From Helicobacter sp. 11S02596-1 (GTDB lineage: Bacteria > Campylobacterota > Campylobacteria > Campylobacterales > Helicobacteraceae), in contig NZ_MLAM01000006.1 of assembly GCF_002272825.1 (NCBI RefSeq), positions 62,001 to 126,000 on the forward strand: DNA of 64,000 bases, given 5' to 3'. The position numbers and the translations under genes are program-made. Below are positions 19,082 through 29,657 of this stretch, in pieces. Every line of letters starts with the position of its first letter. The first letter of the stretch is position 1. The notes under the pieces are model-generated. The model ran no database searches, had not been told where the DNA came from, and saw nothing but the letters and a program-made list of their open reading frames with translations.

Positions 19082-21139
19082 ATGCAAAAATACCACATAC
19101 ACAATATGGACTGCCCCAGCTGTGCTGAAAAGATCGAGCGCGAACTAGCCAAACTCCCCTATGTTACAAGTGCGCAAGTCTCTTTTAGCACCAATACGCT
19201 TTTATTAGAAACCAGCGATTTTGCTAGCGTGCAAACATTCCTCAAAAAACTAGAACCAAATATCTTGCTTACAAAAAAAGAAAACACCTCCCAAGATTCC
19301 CCTGCACCCATCAGCTTTGTTCCCATCATTAGCACGATTGCGTTATTTTTTCTCTCCATCATAGCCTTGCATTTTTTTGACTCAAAGCCAGTCCATATCA
19401 TCGCTCAAACCATCCTTTTGGGCGTATATTTCTATGCGGGAAAAGATGTTTTTCTCGGTGCGTATCACAACTTCAAACGTGGGCAGTTTTTTGATGAAAA
19501 TATTTTAATGCTCACCGCAACCATTGCGGCATTTTTTATCGGTGCTTACGAAGAGGCTGTCTCGGTGATGGTGTTTTTTGCCACGGGGGAGTTTCTGCAA
19601 GATCTCGCTGTATCCCGATCAAAAAATTCCATCAAAGCCCTATTAGATGTCGCCCCAGATATTGCGTATATCAAGCAAAATAACACCATCATCCCCACCA
19701 CCCCTGCAAATCTAAAAATCAATGATGTTTTGATTGTAAAAGCCGGTGAAAAAATCCCCACTGATGGGATCGTGCTGGCAGGAAAAAGCACACTTGATCA
19801 AAAAGCCCTCACAGGAGAATCTATCCCCATAAGCGTGCAAGCAGGGCAAAAGGTTTTAGGCGGGAGTATCAATCTTGATGGCGTGCTAGAAATCTCGGTT
19901 GAGAAACTTTATGAAGATTCTTCTGTGGCAAAAATCATCGAGCTTGTCCAAAATGCCACCAACAAAAAATCCCGAACCGAAAAATTCATCACCTCATTTG
20001 CGAGATATTACACCCCTATCGTGTTTTTTATTGCCATTTTTGTAGCCGTTTTTCCCCCTTTGGCAGGAATAGGGAGCTTTGAGGATTGGATTTATCGGGG
20101 GCTGGTGGTGTTGATGGTGAGTTGCCCCTGTGCGCTTGTTATCTCAATCCCGCTGGGCTATTTTGGAGGTATCGGTGCGGCAAGCAAAAATGGCATCCTC
20201 ATTAAAGGAGCAAACTATCTTGAAGCCCTTGCCCAAGTCAAAAATATTGCCTTTGACAAAACCGGCACACTCACCAAAGGGGTATTCAAAGTTACCCAAA
20301 TCATTCCTGAAGCGGGATTTTCCAAAGAAGATGTGCTAAGATACGCTAATTGTTCTCAAACCCTCTCCAATCACCCCATCGCTACTTCCATCAAACAAGC
20401 CTATAAAGATCACCATACCCACGACATCAAAGACTATGAAGAACTCAGCGGGTATGGTATCAAAACAAAATGTGGCGCCGACCTCATCATCGCTGGCAAT
20501 GATAAAATCCTGCATAAATACAATATCCCTCACGATAAATGCCATATCAAAGGCACGGTCGTGCATATCGCTGCAAACCAACGCTACATCGGGCATATCA
20601 TCATCTCTGATGAAATCAAAGATGATGCCAAAGAGGGCTTTAGCGAATTGCGTAGCTTGGGGATCGCCCATATGCGTATTTTGAGCGGGGATAATGCCCA
20701 CGCTGTCAAAGAAATAGCGACCACTTTGCATTGCGATTATGATGCTAATCTCTTGCCGGAAGAAAAGCTCCAAAAATTTGAAGCATTCAAAACATCCCAT
20801 CCGGGCAAAACCGCATTTGTCGGCGATGGTATCAATGACGCCCCAACGCTTGCAAGTGCTGATGTGGGTATCAGTATGGGCGGGGCAAGTGATGTGAGTA
20901 AGGAAAGTGCAGATATTATCATCACGAATAATGCCATCACCTCGATTGCGAAGGCATTTAAGATTGCCAAAAAAACCAAAACCATCATCTGGCAAAATAT
21001 CTTTTTTGCCCTAGGGATCAAGGCAGTATTTATCGTGCTGGGGCTTTTTGGTTTGGCAACACTTTGGGAAGCTGTGTTTGGTGATGTGGGTGTTGCGCTC
21101 ATCGCATTAGCCAATGCGATGCGTGTAATGCGTGCCTAA
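19082..21139 (+). CDS. cadA: Heavy-metal P1B-type ATPase (Zn/Cd/Co exporter, CadA-like)
   Basis: A 685-residue P-type ATPase. It begins with a heavy-metal-associated domain ([12 protein letters not shown], CxxC at residues 11 and 14) and has about eight membrane helices with the CPC motif in [13 protein letters not shown], the TGES actuator loop ([10 protein letters not shown]), the phosphorylation site [10 protein letters not shown], the HP motif (SNHPIATS) and the hinge [16 protein letters not shown]. The CPC motif and the soft N-terminal site fit zinc/cadmium/cobalt export at the inner membrane. It is a single-gene unit with an AT-rich 150-base leader. Confidence 0.9.
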   Translation: MQKYHIHNMDCPSCAEKIERELAKLPYVTSAQVSFSTNTLLLETSDFASVQTFLKKLEPNILLTKKENTSQDSPAPISFVPIISTIALFFLSIIALHFFDSKPVHIIAQTILLGVYFYAGKDVFLGAYHNFKRGQFFDENILMLTATIAAFFIGAYEEAVSVMVFFATGEFLQDLAVSRSKNSIKALLDVAPDIAYIKQNNTIIPTTPANLKINDVLIVKAGEKIPTDGIVLAGKSTLDQKALTGESIPISVQAGQKVLGGSINLDGVLEISVEKLYEDSSVAKIIELVQNATNKKSRTEKFITSFARYYTPIVFFIAIFVAVFPPLAGIGSFEDWIYRGLVVLMVSCPCALVISIPLGYFGGIGAASKNGILIKGANYLEALAQVKNIAFDKTGTLTKGVFKVTQIIPEAGFSKEDVLRYANCSQTLSNHPIATSIKQAYKDHHTHDIKDYEELSGYGIKTKCGADLIIAGNDKILHKYNIPHDKCHIKGTVVHIAANQRYIGHIIISDEIKDDAKEGFSELRSLGIAHMRILSGDNAHAVKEIATTLHCDYDANLLPEEKLQKFEAFKTSHPGKTAFVGDGINDAPTLASADVGISMGGASDVSKESADIIITNNAITSIAKAFKIAKKTKTIIWQNIFFALGIKAVFIVLGLFGLATLWEAVFGDVGVALIALANAMRVMRA

Positions 21140-21327
21140 AAGGCATAAAACGTATTATTTTATATGGCTTATCGCTGATAAAAATCTCTATGTATCAAAA
21201 TTACCCAACCTAGCCCATTAATATTAACAAAGCATTAATTGTGAGATTATTTTTTGAGTTTTGATGATAAAATAATCCAAAGATTTTTTAGGGTGTAGAT
21301 TTTTCATCAGCAAAGGAAAACATCACG

Positions 21328-21996
21328 ATGTCCCAACCCGTCCAAACCGAGGGCGCAACCAAACAAAGAGACTCTATGGCACAAACCCCCCATCAAAATC
21401 ACAACAACGACGCCATTATCCAAGCAAGGATTTTGTATTATGATTTTTTTAGCGGTCTATTTTTGTTTGACTTACTCAAAAATCGCCAAGATTTATTAAA
21501 AAAACAAATCCAAATCCTCAAAAACTTCGCCCTCTTTCCCTCTGATGAAGAGAATTTTCAAATCCTTGAAAACGAACTCGCAACCAATGGAATAAAAAAT
21601 TTTCTTTCAGAATTTACACTCCTTTTTTCTCTGCCATTTTCAAGCGAAAATAAAAAACCTATCCATCTATACCTCTCCCATTATCAAGAAAATTGCATTG
21701 GTGGCAAAAGCCTCGTGCTTGCTAAGGAAATCATCAAAAAAAGCCAGCATTATCTCAATACCGCATTTACCAAAGAAACCGAAGAAAATCTGGGATTTTT
21801 GTTTGGTGCGATGCGATGTTTTTTGGAAGAAAAAGAATTTGTTTTAGCCAAAGAATTGTTTCTTTGCTGTATCCAGCCCATAAAAACCCCCATTTATCAA
21901 GCCATCGCACAAAGAAATGATAGTGTTTTATACACACGTATCAACGATATTTTAGATGGATTTCTCAATTTGGAGGAAACCATATTTTCAAACTGA
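21328..21996 (+). CDS. TorD/DmsD-family molybdoenzyme chaperone
   Basis: The 222-residue, cytoplasmic, mostly helical protein has a polar start of about 30 residues followed by ARILYYDFFSGLFLFD. Later it shows a region (PIHLYLSHYQENCIGGKSLVLAKEII and NLGFLFGAMRCFLEEKEFVLAKELF) in the place of the E-P-x-D-H / F-x-x-H blocks of TorD-like chaperones. Such proteins bind the Tat signal of a molybdoenzyme and help load its cofactor. Its place directly before a small Tat protein and fdhA makes FdhA the obvious client. AAAGGA lies 9 bases before the ATG. Confidence 0.8.
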   Translation: MSQPVQTEGATKQRDSMAQTPHQNHNNDAIIQARILYYDFFSGLFLFDLLKNRQDLLKKQIQILKNFALFPSDEENFQILENELATNGIKNFLSEFTLLFSLPFSSENKKPIHLYLSHYQENCIGGKSLVLAKEIIKKSQHYLNTAFTKETEENLGFLFGAMRCFLEEKEFVLAKELFLCCIQPIKTPIYQAIAQRNDSVLYTRINDILDGFLNLEETIFSN

Positions 21997-22061
21997 TCCC
22001 ATCAAAGGGCTGGAATCAGCCTTTTTGTGGGGTCAGTCCAAATCCAAACTAAAGGAATAAA

Positions 22062-22277
22062 ATGGAAGAAAAACCCAAAAAAAACTCTCGACGCCAATTT
22101 CTCAAAACAACCACAAAAGTAGGGGCTGTAGCTGCCATTGGCGGTTTAGCAATCAGTGCTTGCAGTAATACAGAAAAAGAACAAATAGGTGTCGTATCTG
22201 GCAAGTCCAACAAAGAAGAAATCTTGTATCAAGGGAATACAAAATACTGGAAAGAATACTACTCTGTAGCCAAATAA
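22062..22277 (+). CDS. Small twin-arginine signal protein of formate dehydrogenase operon
   Basis: The 71-residue product starts with a twin-arginine signal (SRRQFLKTT) and a hydrophobic stretch (VGAVAAIGGLAISACS). Only about 40 residues follow, ending GNTKYWKEYYSVAK. A small protein of this kind precedes fdhA in Campylobacter and Helicobacter operons; it is thought to be a subunit or assembly factor, and its exact role is unknown. AAAGGA is 5 bases before the ATG, and fdhA starts 28 bases downstream. Confidence 0.85.
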   Translation: MEEKPKKNSRRQFLKTTTKVGAVAAIGGLAISACSNTEKEQIGVVSGKSNKEEILYQGNTKYWKEYYSVAK

Positions 22278-22305
22278 TAAAAAACTTGAAAGGAGAAAGC
22301 AAAAA

Positions 22306-25125
22306 ATGAGCGAAATCAACAACAAACGCCAAAATCGGCGCGCATTTTTGAAGATGTCCGCTTTAGCAGGTGCTGTGGGTATTTCCCAAGCGCTTGGTAG
22401 CGACACCAAAGAAATGCTAAAAAAAGCCTCAGGACAAGAACTAAGCGTAGCTTACCCAGGTTCTGAGAGAATCAAAACTATTTGCACCCATTGCTCGGTA
22501 GGCTGTGGGATTATTGCTGAAGTCAAAGATGGGGTGTGGGTCAGGCAAGAAGTCGCCCAAGACCACCCTGTAAGCCTCGGGGGGCATTGTTGCAAGGGTG
22601 CTGATATGATCGATCGTGTCAGGAGCGAGACCCGCTTGCGTTACCCCATCGAAAAGGTCAATGGCAAATGGGAGCGAACCACTTGGGATAGTGCGATGGA
22701 TAAAATCGCCACCCAACTTAGCACCATCAGGGAAAAAAATGGTCCTGATAGCGTGATGTTTATCGGTTCAGCAAAAGTAAGCAACGAACAAAGCTACTAT
22801 ATTCGCAAGTTTGCTGCTTTTTTTGGGACCAATAACATCGACCATCAAGCTAGAATCTGACACAGCCCTACAGTCGCCGGTGTGGCGAATACATTTGGGT
22901 ATGGTGGGATGAGTAATCACTTAGGAGATATGCAATTTTCTAAATTCATCTTCATCATCGGGGCAAATCCTGCTGTCAATCACCCTGTTGGGATGGTGCA
23001 TATCCTCAGGGCAAAAGAAGCGGGCGCACGCATCGTATGTGTCGATCCGCACTTTAGCAAAACCGCGGTTAAAGCCGATGAATTTGTTCGTATCCGAAGC
23101 GGGACAGATGTCGCATTGGTCTATGGGATGATAAATTATATTGTCGCCAATAAACTTTATGATGAAAAATACCTCAAAGAGAGGGTTTATGGGTATGATG
23201 AAGTCTTCAAGGAAGCCAAAAAATACCCCCTTGATGTTGTAGAAAATATCACAGGCATCCCTGCAAAAACCATTGAAAGAATCACAAGGCAAATGGCAGA
23301 AGCCAAGCCTGCATCGCTGATCTGGAATCAAGGGCTCACCCAGCATACCGTTGGCACAAACAATACCCGTATTATGCCGATTCTCCAGCTCATCTTGGGG
23401 AATATTGGCAAAAACGGCGGGGGTGTGAATATCCTCCGTGGGCACGATAATGTCCAAGGGGCTTCCGATATGGGGAATCTTTCTGATTCGCTGCCCGGAT
23501 ATTATGGGCTTTCAGAGGGTTCTTGGAAGCATTTTTGCCAGCATTGGCATATTGATTATGAATGGATGCAAAACCGCTTCACCTCAAAAGAAATGATGGA
23601 AAAAACAGGCTATGCGCTTTCAACGTGGCGATTTGGCGTGCTTGATGAAGAAAATTTTGCCAACAACAACGGCACACCCATCAAAGCCCTCGTTGTCATC
23701 GGTAATGGGATCTCTACGACATCGTTGCTTGATAAGACAAAAGCAGCGCTTGACAAACTTGATCTTGTCGTATTTATAGACCCTTATGTCAATGATGTTG
23801 CCGTCATCACAGACAGAAAAGACAATCTATTCTTGCTCCCTGCTGCTTCACAAATGGAAACAAGCGGCTCGGTAGCAGCGACAAATCGAGCCTATCAATG
23901 GCGATACCAAGTCATCAAGCCGATGTTTGAGTGTAGAGAAGACCACGATATTTTGTTTGATTTAGCCCAGAGATTAGGCTTCAAAGAAGAATTTCAACGT
24001 TCTTTATACGAAATCGCCAAAAAAGAAGGGAGGCAAGATTTTATCTGGCCTGATGATGCCACCACCGAAATGGCACAAAGTATTCGCAGTATCGGATTAC
24101 AGGGAATGAATGCCAAGCGTTTGAAACAGCATTGTGATAACTGGCATATGTTTGATAAGACCACTTTGATTGGGATGGGTCCAATGAAAGACCAATATTA
24201 CGGACTTCCTTGGCCTTGCTGGAGCGAGAAACACCCTGGCACGCCCGTAATGTATAACGACACTATCCCGGTAATGCAAGGCGGGATGGGCTTTCGTGTG
24301 AATTGGGGCGTGAAAGCTCCGGATGGGACAGATATGCTCACCACCCGCAAGCTACCTGGTAGCAAGATCGCTGGGCATCCTGCCATCAATGCAGAAAATA
24401 TTGAAAAAATCCTCCATATCACCCTAACACCCGAGGAAAAAGAAGCCGTCAAGGGAACATCTTTTGCCACAGGCAATACCAACATACTGGTGGAAAAAGC
24501 ATTGCAAGCAGGCATTTGCCCTTATGGTAATGGCAAAGCAAGGATGGTTGTGTGGAACTGGTATGACAAGATCCCTATCCACCGAGAACCGCTACATACT
24601 TATCGACCGGATTTGATAGAGAAATACCCGAGTTTTCCAGACAAAAAAGACAATTTCCGGGCAAATCTCAAATACATCTCACGCCAAAAAGAAAAAGACT
24701 GGAAAAAAGACTATCCTCTTAGTATGCTTACAGGCAGGCTGGTCGCCCATATGGGAACAGGGACAGAGACAAGGAGTGCGAAATATTTAGCTGAAATCTA
24801 TCACGAAATGTTTGTTGAGATTCACCCCAATACCGCACTCAATCTAGGCGTTCAAGATGGCGATATGGTCTGGCTATATGGCACAAGTGGCACCAAGATT
24901 TTAATCAAAGCCAAACACTCCTACCGCGTTGATGAAAACAATGTGTTTTTGCCTCAAAATTTCTCAGGCGTGTATGAAGGAAAAAGCCTCATTGATAGAT
25001 ACCCCGAAGGCACAAAGCCCTATGCCATCGGCGAGGCAGCATCAATGGTAACGAGCTATGGGTTTGACTATAACACCGCTTGCCCAGAAACCAAATGTGG
25101 CTTGTGCCGCATAGAAAAAGCCTAA
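22306..25125 (+). CDS. fdhA: Formate dehydrogenase major subunit, selenocysteine-containing
   Basis: The gene reads through an in-frame TGA at 22858-22860 as selenocysteine (residue 185), giving about 939 residues. The N-terminus has a twin-arginine signal (NRRAFLK), then the [4Fe-4S] motif with C60, C63 and C67 plus the CC pair in GGHCCKG. The Sec context QARI-U-HSPTVAGVANTFGYGGM is the molybdenum/tungsten ligand site. Downstream come the molybdopterin domains (NPAVNHPVGM, LPGSKIAGHPA and the C-terminal GRLVAHMGTGTETRSAKYL). The enzyme oxidises formate in the periplasm and feeds electrons through FdhB and FdhC to quinone. Ordinary gene calling would split it at the TGA into two frames, 22306-22860 and 22882-25125. 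Confidence 0.96.
22858..22890 (+). promoter_or_regulatory. SECIS element for selenocysteine insertion in fdhA
   Basis: Just after the TGA, the arms TCGCC (22874-22878) and GGCGA (22884-22888) form a stem closing the loop GGTGT. Position, size and the G-G-U loop resemble the bacterial SECIS of E. coli fdhF, which SelB recognises. No selA, selB or selC was seen in the window, so they must lie elsewhere. Confidence 0.85.
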
Positions 25126-25135
25126 GGAGGTAATG

Positions 25136-25780
25136 ATGGAACAAACATCACCAACGGCAGGGGGATTTCAAATCCCAGAACATTCTCGTATCAAATTTTA
25201 TTGTGATGATAACCGCTGTATCGATTGCCACGGGTGCGATGTGGCTTGCAAAGAAGCCCACCATCTCCCTGTTGGGGTCAATCGCCGACGTGTCATCACG
25301 CTCAATGAAGGGATAGTCGGCAAGGAAAAATCCATCTCAATCGCCTGTATGCATTGCGCAGACGCCCCGTGTGCAAAGGTCTGCCCCGTAGATTGCTTTT
25401 ATATCCGTGCTGATGGGATTGTCCTACACAACAAAGAAACCTGTATCGGCTGTGGGTATTGCCTCTATGCCTGCCCGTTTGGAGCACCCCAATTCCCCAC
25501 TAGCGATGTATTTGGCTCTCGGGGTGCGATGGATAAATGCACATTTTGTGCTGGAGGGCCTGCGCCCACCCATAGCCAAAAAGAATTTGATCTCTACGGG
25601 CAAAACCGCATTGCAGAGGGAAAAGTCCCAGCCTGTGCGGCGATGTGTTCGACCAAAGCACTCTTAGCAGGGAGCTCCAAAGAAGTCAGTAACATTGTCA
25701 GAGAAAGGGCAATCCATCGTGGGAATGGCACAGCTGAAGTTCCTTATACGTGGAGCAAGGCTTATGGGGATACATTTTAG
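25136..25780 (+). CDS. fdhB: Formate dehydrogenase iron-sulfur subunit
   Basis: The 214-residue ferredoxin-like protein has four cysteine clusters: CIDCHGCDVACK, CMHCADAPCAKVCP, CIGCGYCLYACPFG, and a last set made from CTFC and PACAAMC. This matches the four-[4Fe-4S] electron-transfer subunits of the FdnH/FdhB type. It carries electrons from FdhA to the cytochrome b subunit. It has no signal peptide and would be exported bound to FdhA. Of two adjacent ATG codons I prefer 25136, 5 bases from AAGGAGG. Confidence 0.95.
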   Translation: MEQTSPTAGGFQIPEHSRIKFYCDDNRCIDCHGCDVACKEAHHLPVGVNRRRVITLNEGIVGKEKSISIACMHCADAPCAKVCPVDCFYIRADGIVLHNKETCIGCGYCLYACPFGAPQFPTSDVFGSRGAMDKCTFCAGGPAPTHSQKEFDLYGQNRIAEGKVPACAAMCSTKALLAGSSKEVSNIVRERAIHRGNGTAEVPYTWSKAYGDTF

Positions 25781-25789
25781 GAGAATTTG

Positions 25790-26794
25790 ATGAATATTTT
25801 TAAAAATTTTTTAAAAGCAATGTTTTTCTGTCTCCTCCTATGGGGCATTCTCCCCCAAGTAGCTTTGGCAAAAAACACATTCCATACACCCATTGATTTT
25901 GACACCAACGAAAAAATCTATGGCACTCATCAAATTGAAGCCATCAAAAACTGGGGAATAAACTCCCCGACTTCAGGCGTGGTGAGTGGCTCGGTAATGC
26001 AGATGGATGGCGTGGGTATTGGTGCGTTTGATGATGGAAAAAAGATCACAGGGATTCGAGGCATCGCCGGGTTAGGGGAAGCCTTTATGATACTGCAGGG
26101 CAAATTCTTCGCACCCATATTTTTGGGGGTGGTCGTTTTAGTCATTGTGGCATTCTTTGGGCATTACAAAATCGTAGGCAAAAAGCGATTCAATCACGGC
26201 AAAAAACTCAAAGTATTTTCGACCTACAATATCATCACCCACTGGGGTGCTGCGATTCCTTTTATCATCATCTGCCTCACAGGGCTTATGATGGTCTTTG
26301 GGGATAAGCTCGGCGGGGGGACACCGATTAGATTGGCTAAAAATATCCATTTTTTAGCCACATTTGTTTTTATCGTTTTTGGGGTCTTGATGTTTTTGAT
26401 GTGGTTTAAACCCGCATTATTCAAACTCTATGACATCGGGTGGCTAAAAATAATGGGAGGCTATCTCTCCACATCAAAAACCCCCGTGCCTGCAGGGAAA
26501 TTCAACGCCGGGCAAAAGATGTGGTTTTGGTTAGCCACTCTGGGCGGATTTGTGATGGCAGGCACCGGTCTTATAATGCACTTTTTTTATGGGGACATCA
26601 ATTTTTTACGCCTCACAGCGATTATCCATAATGTGCTGGGATTTGGGATTGTTGCGATGCTCATCACCCATATTTATATGGCAGTATTTGCCATCGAAGG
26701 GGCGATTGAATCGATACTCAACGGGCATATGGGAGAAGAAGAGTTAGCCATTATGCACGGATTTTATTACAAGGAACTCAATGCCAATAGATAA
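25790..26794 (+). CDS. fdhC: Formate dehydrogenase cytochrome b subunit
   Basis: A 334-residue membrane protein. A signal-like first segment (AMFFCLLLWGILPQVALAK) is followed by a periplasmic stretch of about 75 residues (the usual N-terminal extension of the epsilon type) and four further helices. Histidines suited to haem b binding sit in NIITHWGAAIPFII, NIHFLATFVF, LIMHFFYGD and ITHIYMAVF. It anchors the complex and reduces quinone. ATG 25790 has AGGAG 6 bases before; the preceding TTG in frame is too close to it. Confidence 0.93.
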   Translation: MNIFKNFLKAMFFCLLLWGILPQVALAKNTFHTPIDFDTNEKIYGTHQIEAIKNWGINSPTSGVVSGSVMQMDGVGIGAFDDGKKITGIRGIAGLGEAFMILQGKFFAPIFLGVVVLVIVAFFGHYKIVGKKRFNHGKKLKVFSTYNIITHWGAAIPFIIICLTGLMMVFGDKLGGGTPIRLAKNIHFLATFVFIVFGVLMFLMWFKPALFKLYDIGWLKIMGGYLSTSKTPVPAGKFNAGQKMWFWLATLGGFVMAGTGLIMHFFYGDINFLRLTAIIHNVLGFGIVAMLITHIYMAVFAIEGAIESILNGHMGEEELAIMHGFYYKELNANR

Positions 26795-27605
26795 CCAAGC
26801 CTTTACAAAAACGATTGCCTATACATTCGTAGAGCAGGCAAATAATTTGGGCGTATCCAAAGAAGATATTGTTGTAGCTGAAGATAGGATTGCTATCTAT
26901 CTCAATGGCAAAAAACTCATCTCCACAATGAGTATCCCCAAAGATCAAGATGCCCACGCCGTGGGATTTCTCTTGAGCGAGGGCGTGATTGAAGCTGTCG
27001 ATGATATTCAAAATATCACCATTGCGCCTGATGGCTTGAGCGTGCATATTGAATCCAAAATCAAAGAAGAAAATTTAGCAAACCTTTTCCACGAAAAAAC
27101 CTTGACATCGGGGTGTTGCGTGGGGGTAACAGGAAATTTTGAAGGAAAAATCACCAAAAAATTCATCGCCACACCGATGAAAGTCCCCATTTCAAAGGTT
27201 TGGGAGTTTCTCGATGATTTTGAAAAGGGTTGCACCCTATTTCATACCACAGGTTGCGTCCATCAGGCTGTTTTGAGGTTTGAAAATCACCCACAAATCA
27301 ATGCCGAAGATATTGGCAGGCACAATGCCATCGACAAAGTCATCGGGAAAGCCAAACTCCAAAAAATCCAAACTTCTGAAAGCATTTTGATTGTGAGTGG
27401 CAGGCTTTCAATGGAAATGGTGATGAAATCAGCAATGCACGATATTCCGATTGTGATTTCACGAGCTGCAGCGACGCATTTGGGGGTAAAAACAGCCCAA
27501 ATGCTAGGGATTACACTGATTGGGTTTGCTAGAAATAACAAAGCCAACATCTATACCCATCCCGCCCGAATCCTATTGGAGGGAAAAGTTTCTCACACCG
27601 AGTAA
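26781..27605 (+). CDS. fdhD: Formate dehydrogenase accessory sulfurtransferase FdhD
   Basis: The 274-residue protein overlaps fdhC by 14 bases. FdhD transfers sulfur to the molybdenum cofactor before it enters FdhA. The redox loop is seen as TSGCCVGVTG (adjacent cysteines), as in the epsilonproteobacterial form; other conserved parts are AHAVGFLLSEGVI, TTGCVHQAVL, AEDIGRHNAIDKVIG and SGRLSMEMVMKSA-IPIVISRAAAT. AAGGA lies 4-5 bases before the ATG, inside the end of fdhC. Confidence 0.94.
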   Translation: MPIDNQAFTKTIAYTFVEQANNLGVSKEDIVVAEDRIAIYLNGKKLISTMSIPKDQDAHAVGFLLSEGVIEAVDDIQNITIAPDGLSVHIESKIKEENLANLFHEKTLTSGCCVGVTGNFEGKITKKFIATPMKVPISKVWEFLDDFEKGCTLFHTTGCVHQAVLRFENHPQINAEDIGRHNAIDKVIGKAKLQKIQTSESILIVSGRLSMEMVMKSAMHDIPIVISRAAATHLGVKTAQMLGITLIGFARNNKANIYTHPARILLEGKVSHTE

Positions 27606-27704
27606 TCAAGCACAATGGCGATACCCCATTGAGGCTAACAAAAAAGTTTTGCATTCAAGCATTTACGTATTCATTGCGCTAAGAAGATAATGGGAGGCAA
27701 GCAA

Positions 27705-29390
27705 GTGGATTTCTGCGATTTTTTGTTCGTAAATAATGATAAACAATTTGAACCTATCGCCAATGCGACCCAAGATTGGCTTGTTGTTTCTCCCTCCGCC
27801 GATGCGTATGCCCTCATCTCAAATAACCCAACTAATTGCGATATTTACGCCCCTGAAATCAATTGGTATCTCAAAAACTCCCAAGCCCCGATCGCGGCAA
27901 AAGCACAGAATATCAAACGGATGTATTTTTCTCGTATGGAGCGATACGAATATGGCATTGATAAAAGTTTCTCTACCGAAGTCTCCCCTACATTGCTTAT
28001 CATCGGGGATAACACAGAAGCAAAGGAATTTTTGAATTTTGTCCAAAACTACACGCAAGTCCATTATGAAGTTGGCTTGTTAGATGCCAAGAATATTATT
28101 TCGATTTCAGGGAGTTTGGGGGCGTTTGAAGCACAGGTCAAAATTGGTGAGGAAGTTGGCAAAATCTCTTTTGCCCAGGGGGTTATTTTTTATGAAGATG
28201 ATGACCTCGCACGCTCTAAAGGGATAGAAAAAGCAAGCGATTTTGAAGATGAAAATGCCCTGCTTGCACTGCTTGATTCACGTATTGGGGTTTATGACTA
28301 CAAAACCATCATCACGTATGACAATCAAAACTGCCAATACCACCACCGACGCCCGAACAAAAATAATGAGGGCTATTGCCATAAATGTGCCAATGTCTGC
28401 CCGACATTTGGTATTACCAAAGACAATGCGTTAATGGAGCTCAATTTCTCAGCGATTGATTGTATCAACTGCGGGAATTGCGTGGCTGTATGCCCTAGCG
28501 GTTCGATTGATTATACCCCCTTTAGTATGCAAGCGTTTAGCCAAACGCTCAAGCACTATCAAGATACCCATATCCTTTTGATCCCAGAGGCTTTTTTGGA
28601 TGAGCTTGCTGATTTTGAAATCCCCAAACACCTCTCGCCTCTCATCATCGATGGAAAAGATTTTCTTTCTGAAGCCCATATCCTCGCCCTACTCCAAGAA
28701 AGCGGGGGTTCGTGCGTTTATTATTGCCCAGAAATTTCTCAACCATCCCAAGAAGCCATCAAGCTTGTGAATGATATTTATCAGCAAATCTATCAAAAAA
28801 TAGGCTTTCATACTGCTAAAAATATTTCTGAACTCCATCATATCGCCCCATCGCTGCAAAAAATAGAGTCCTACAGCTACCACCCTCGAGCGGGCGAATA
28901 CAAAAGAAAACATTTCGCTGAACGCTTGCGATTTGCCATCAAAGATAATGACTACGGGCAAGTCAAAAGCGGGGAAAGTGGCGAGCTGATCCGATACGGG
29001 CAAATCACCCTCAAAGAGGAGCTTTGCACATTGTGTATGAGCTGTGTCGGGGCTTGCAATGTCGGCAGTCTAAGTGCTAATGCTACGAATTTTTCTTTGC
29101 AATTTAACCCCTCTATTTGCACGACTTGCGGGTATTGCGTCGATTCTTGCCCTGAAAATGCGATTTCTTTGGAGCTTTCTGGAATCAATTTACACCCCAG
29201 CTGGTTTGAAAACAAAATCATCGCTCAAGATAAGCTGTTTGCCTGCAGTGAATGCGGGAAAGAATTTGCCACACAAAAATCTATACAAAAAGTCAAATCA
29301 ATAATGATTCCCCTATTTGGCAATGATGAAGCAAAAATCAAAACATTGGAATGTTGCCCGGAGTGCAAGGTAAAAATAATGCTGGGATAA
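27705..29390 (+). CDS. Multi-cluster ferredoxin-type protein of the formate dehydrogenase operon
   Basis: About 561 residues. The first 200 residues have no clear motif. There follow cysteine clusters CHKCANVCPTFGI, CINCGNCVAVCPSGSI, CTLCMSCVGACNVGSL and CTTCGYCVDSCPENAI, then a C-terminal pair CSECGKEF / CCPECKVK. That makes about four [4Fe-4S] sites plus a possible zinc or rubredoxin-like site. It is a cytoplasmic electron carrier by inference. I chose the GTG at 27705, with GGGAGG (27692-27697) 7 bases before it; the ATG at 27690 overlaps that ribosome site. Related proteins follow fdhD in other members of this phylum. Confidence 0.8.
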   Translation: MDFCDFLFVNNDKQFEPIANATQDWLVVSPSADAYALISNNPTNCDIYAPEINWYLKNSQAPIAAKAQNIKRMYFSRMERYEYGIDKSFSTEVSPTLLIIGDNTEAKEFLNFVQNYTQVHYEVGLLDAKNIISISGSLGAFEAQVKIGEEVGKISFAQGVIFYEDDDLARSKGIEKASDFEDENALLALLDSRIGVYDYKTIITYDNQNCQYHHRRPNKNNEGYCHKCANVCPTFGITKDNALMELNFSAIDCINCGNCVAVCPSGSIDYTPFSMQAFSQTLKHYQDTHILLIPEAFLDELADFEIPKHLSPLIIDGKDFLSEAHILALLQESGGSCVYYCPEISQPSQEAIKLVNDIYQQIYQKIGFHTAKNISELHHIAPSLQKIESYSYHPRAGEYKRKHFAERLRFAIKDNDYGQVKSGESGELIRYGQITLKEELCTLCMSCVGACNVGSLSANATNFSLQFNPSICTTCGYCVDSCPENAISLELSGINLHPSWFENKIIAQDKLFACSECGKEFATQKSIQKVKSIMIPLFGNDEAKIKTLECCPECKVKIMLG

Positions 29391-29471
29391 AAAGCCAATC
29401 TGAAGCGAATATCATCTCAAATGCTTTAATGTATTGTTAGCTTTGTTATCTTTTGACCCCTTGTTTTTTTT

Positions 29472-29482
29472 GGGGGGGGGGG
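29472..29482 (+). repeat. Intergenic G(11) tract
   Basis: Eleven G follow eight T in the 267-base gap between the polyferredoxin and mnmA, both of which end there. No open frame uses the tract, so a role in switching is not evident. It may be a relic of a lost gene or part of a terminator: CCCC upstream can pair with it. Confidence 0.6.
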
Positions 29483-29657
29483 CTACATATGCTTTGAAAT
29501 TTTAATTTTCTTTTTGGAAATATTCATTAAAACGCTCAAAAATTCTGGGGCGATTATGTGGGATTTGAAACACCATCACTTGGCGATATTTTTGCCTTTG
29601 ATACCCTAGCAACCCGAACATAGCAATCAATCAAGCACCCAAAATATCTCAAACCCA

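Noticed and set aside
29502-29621. 39-residue minus-strand frame (MFGLLGYQRQ...) after mnmA
   Set aside because: No ribosome site and no recognised family; too short to support alone.
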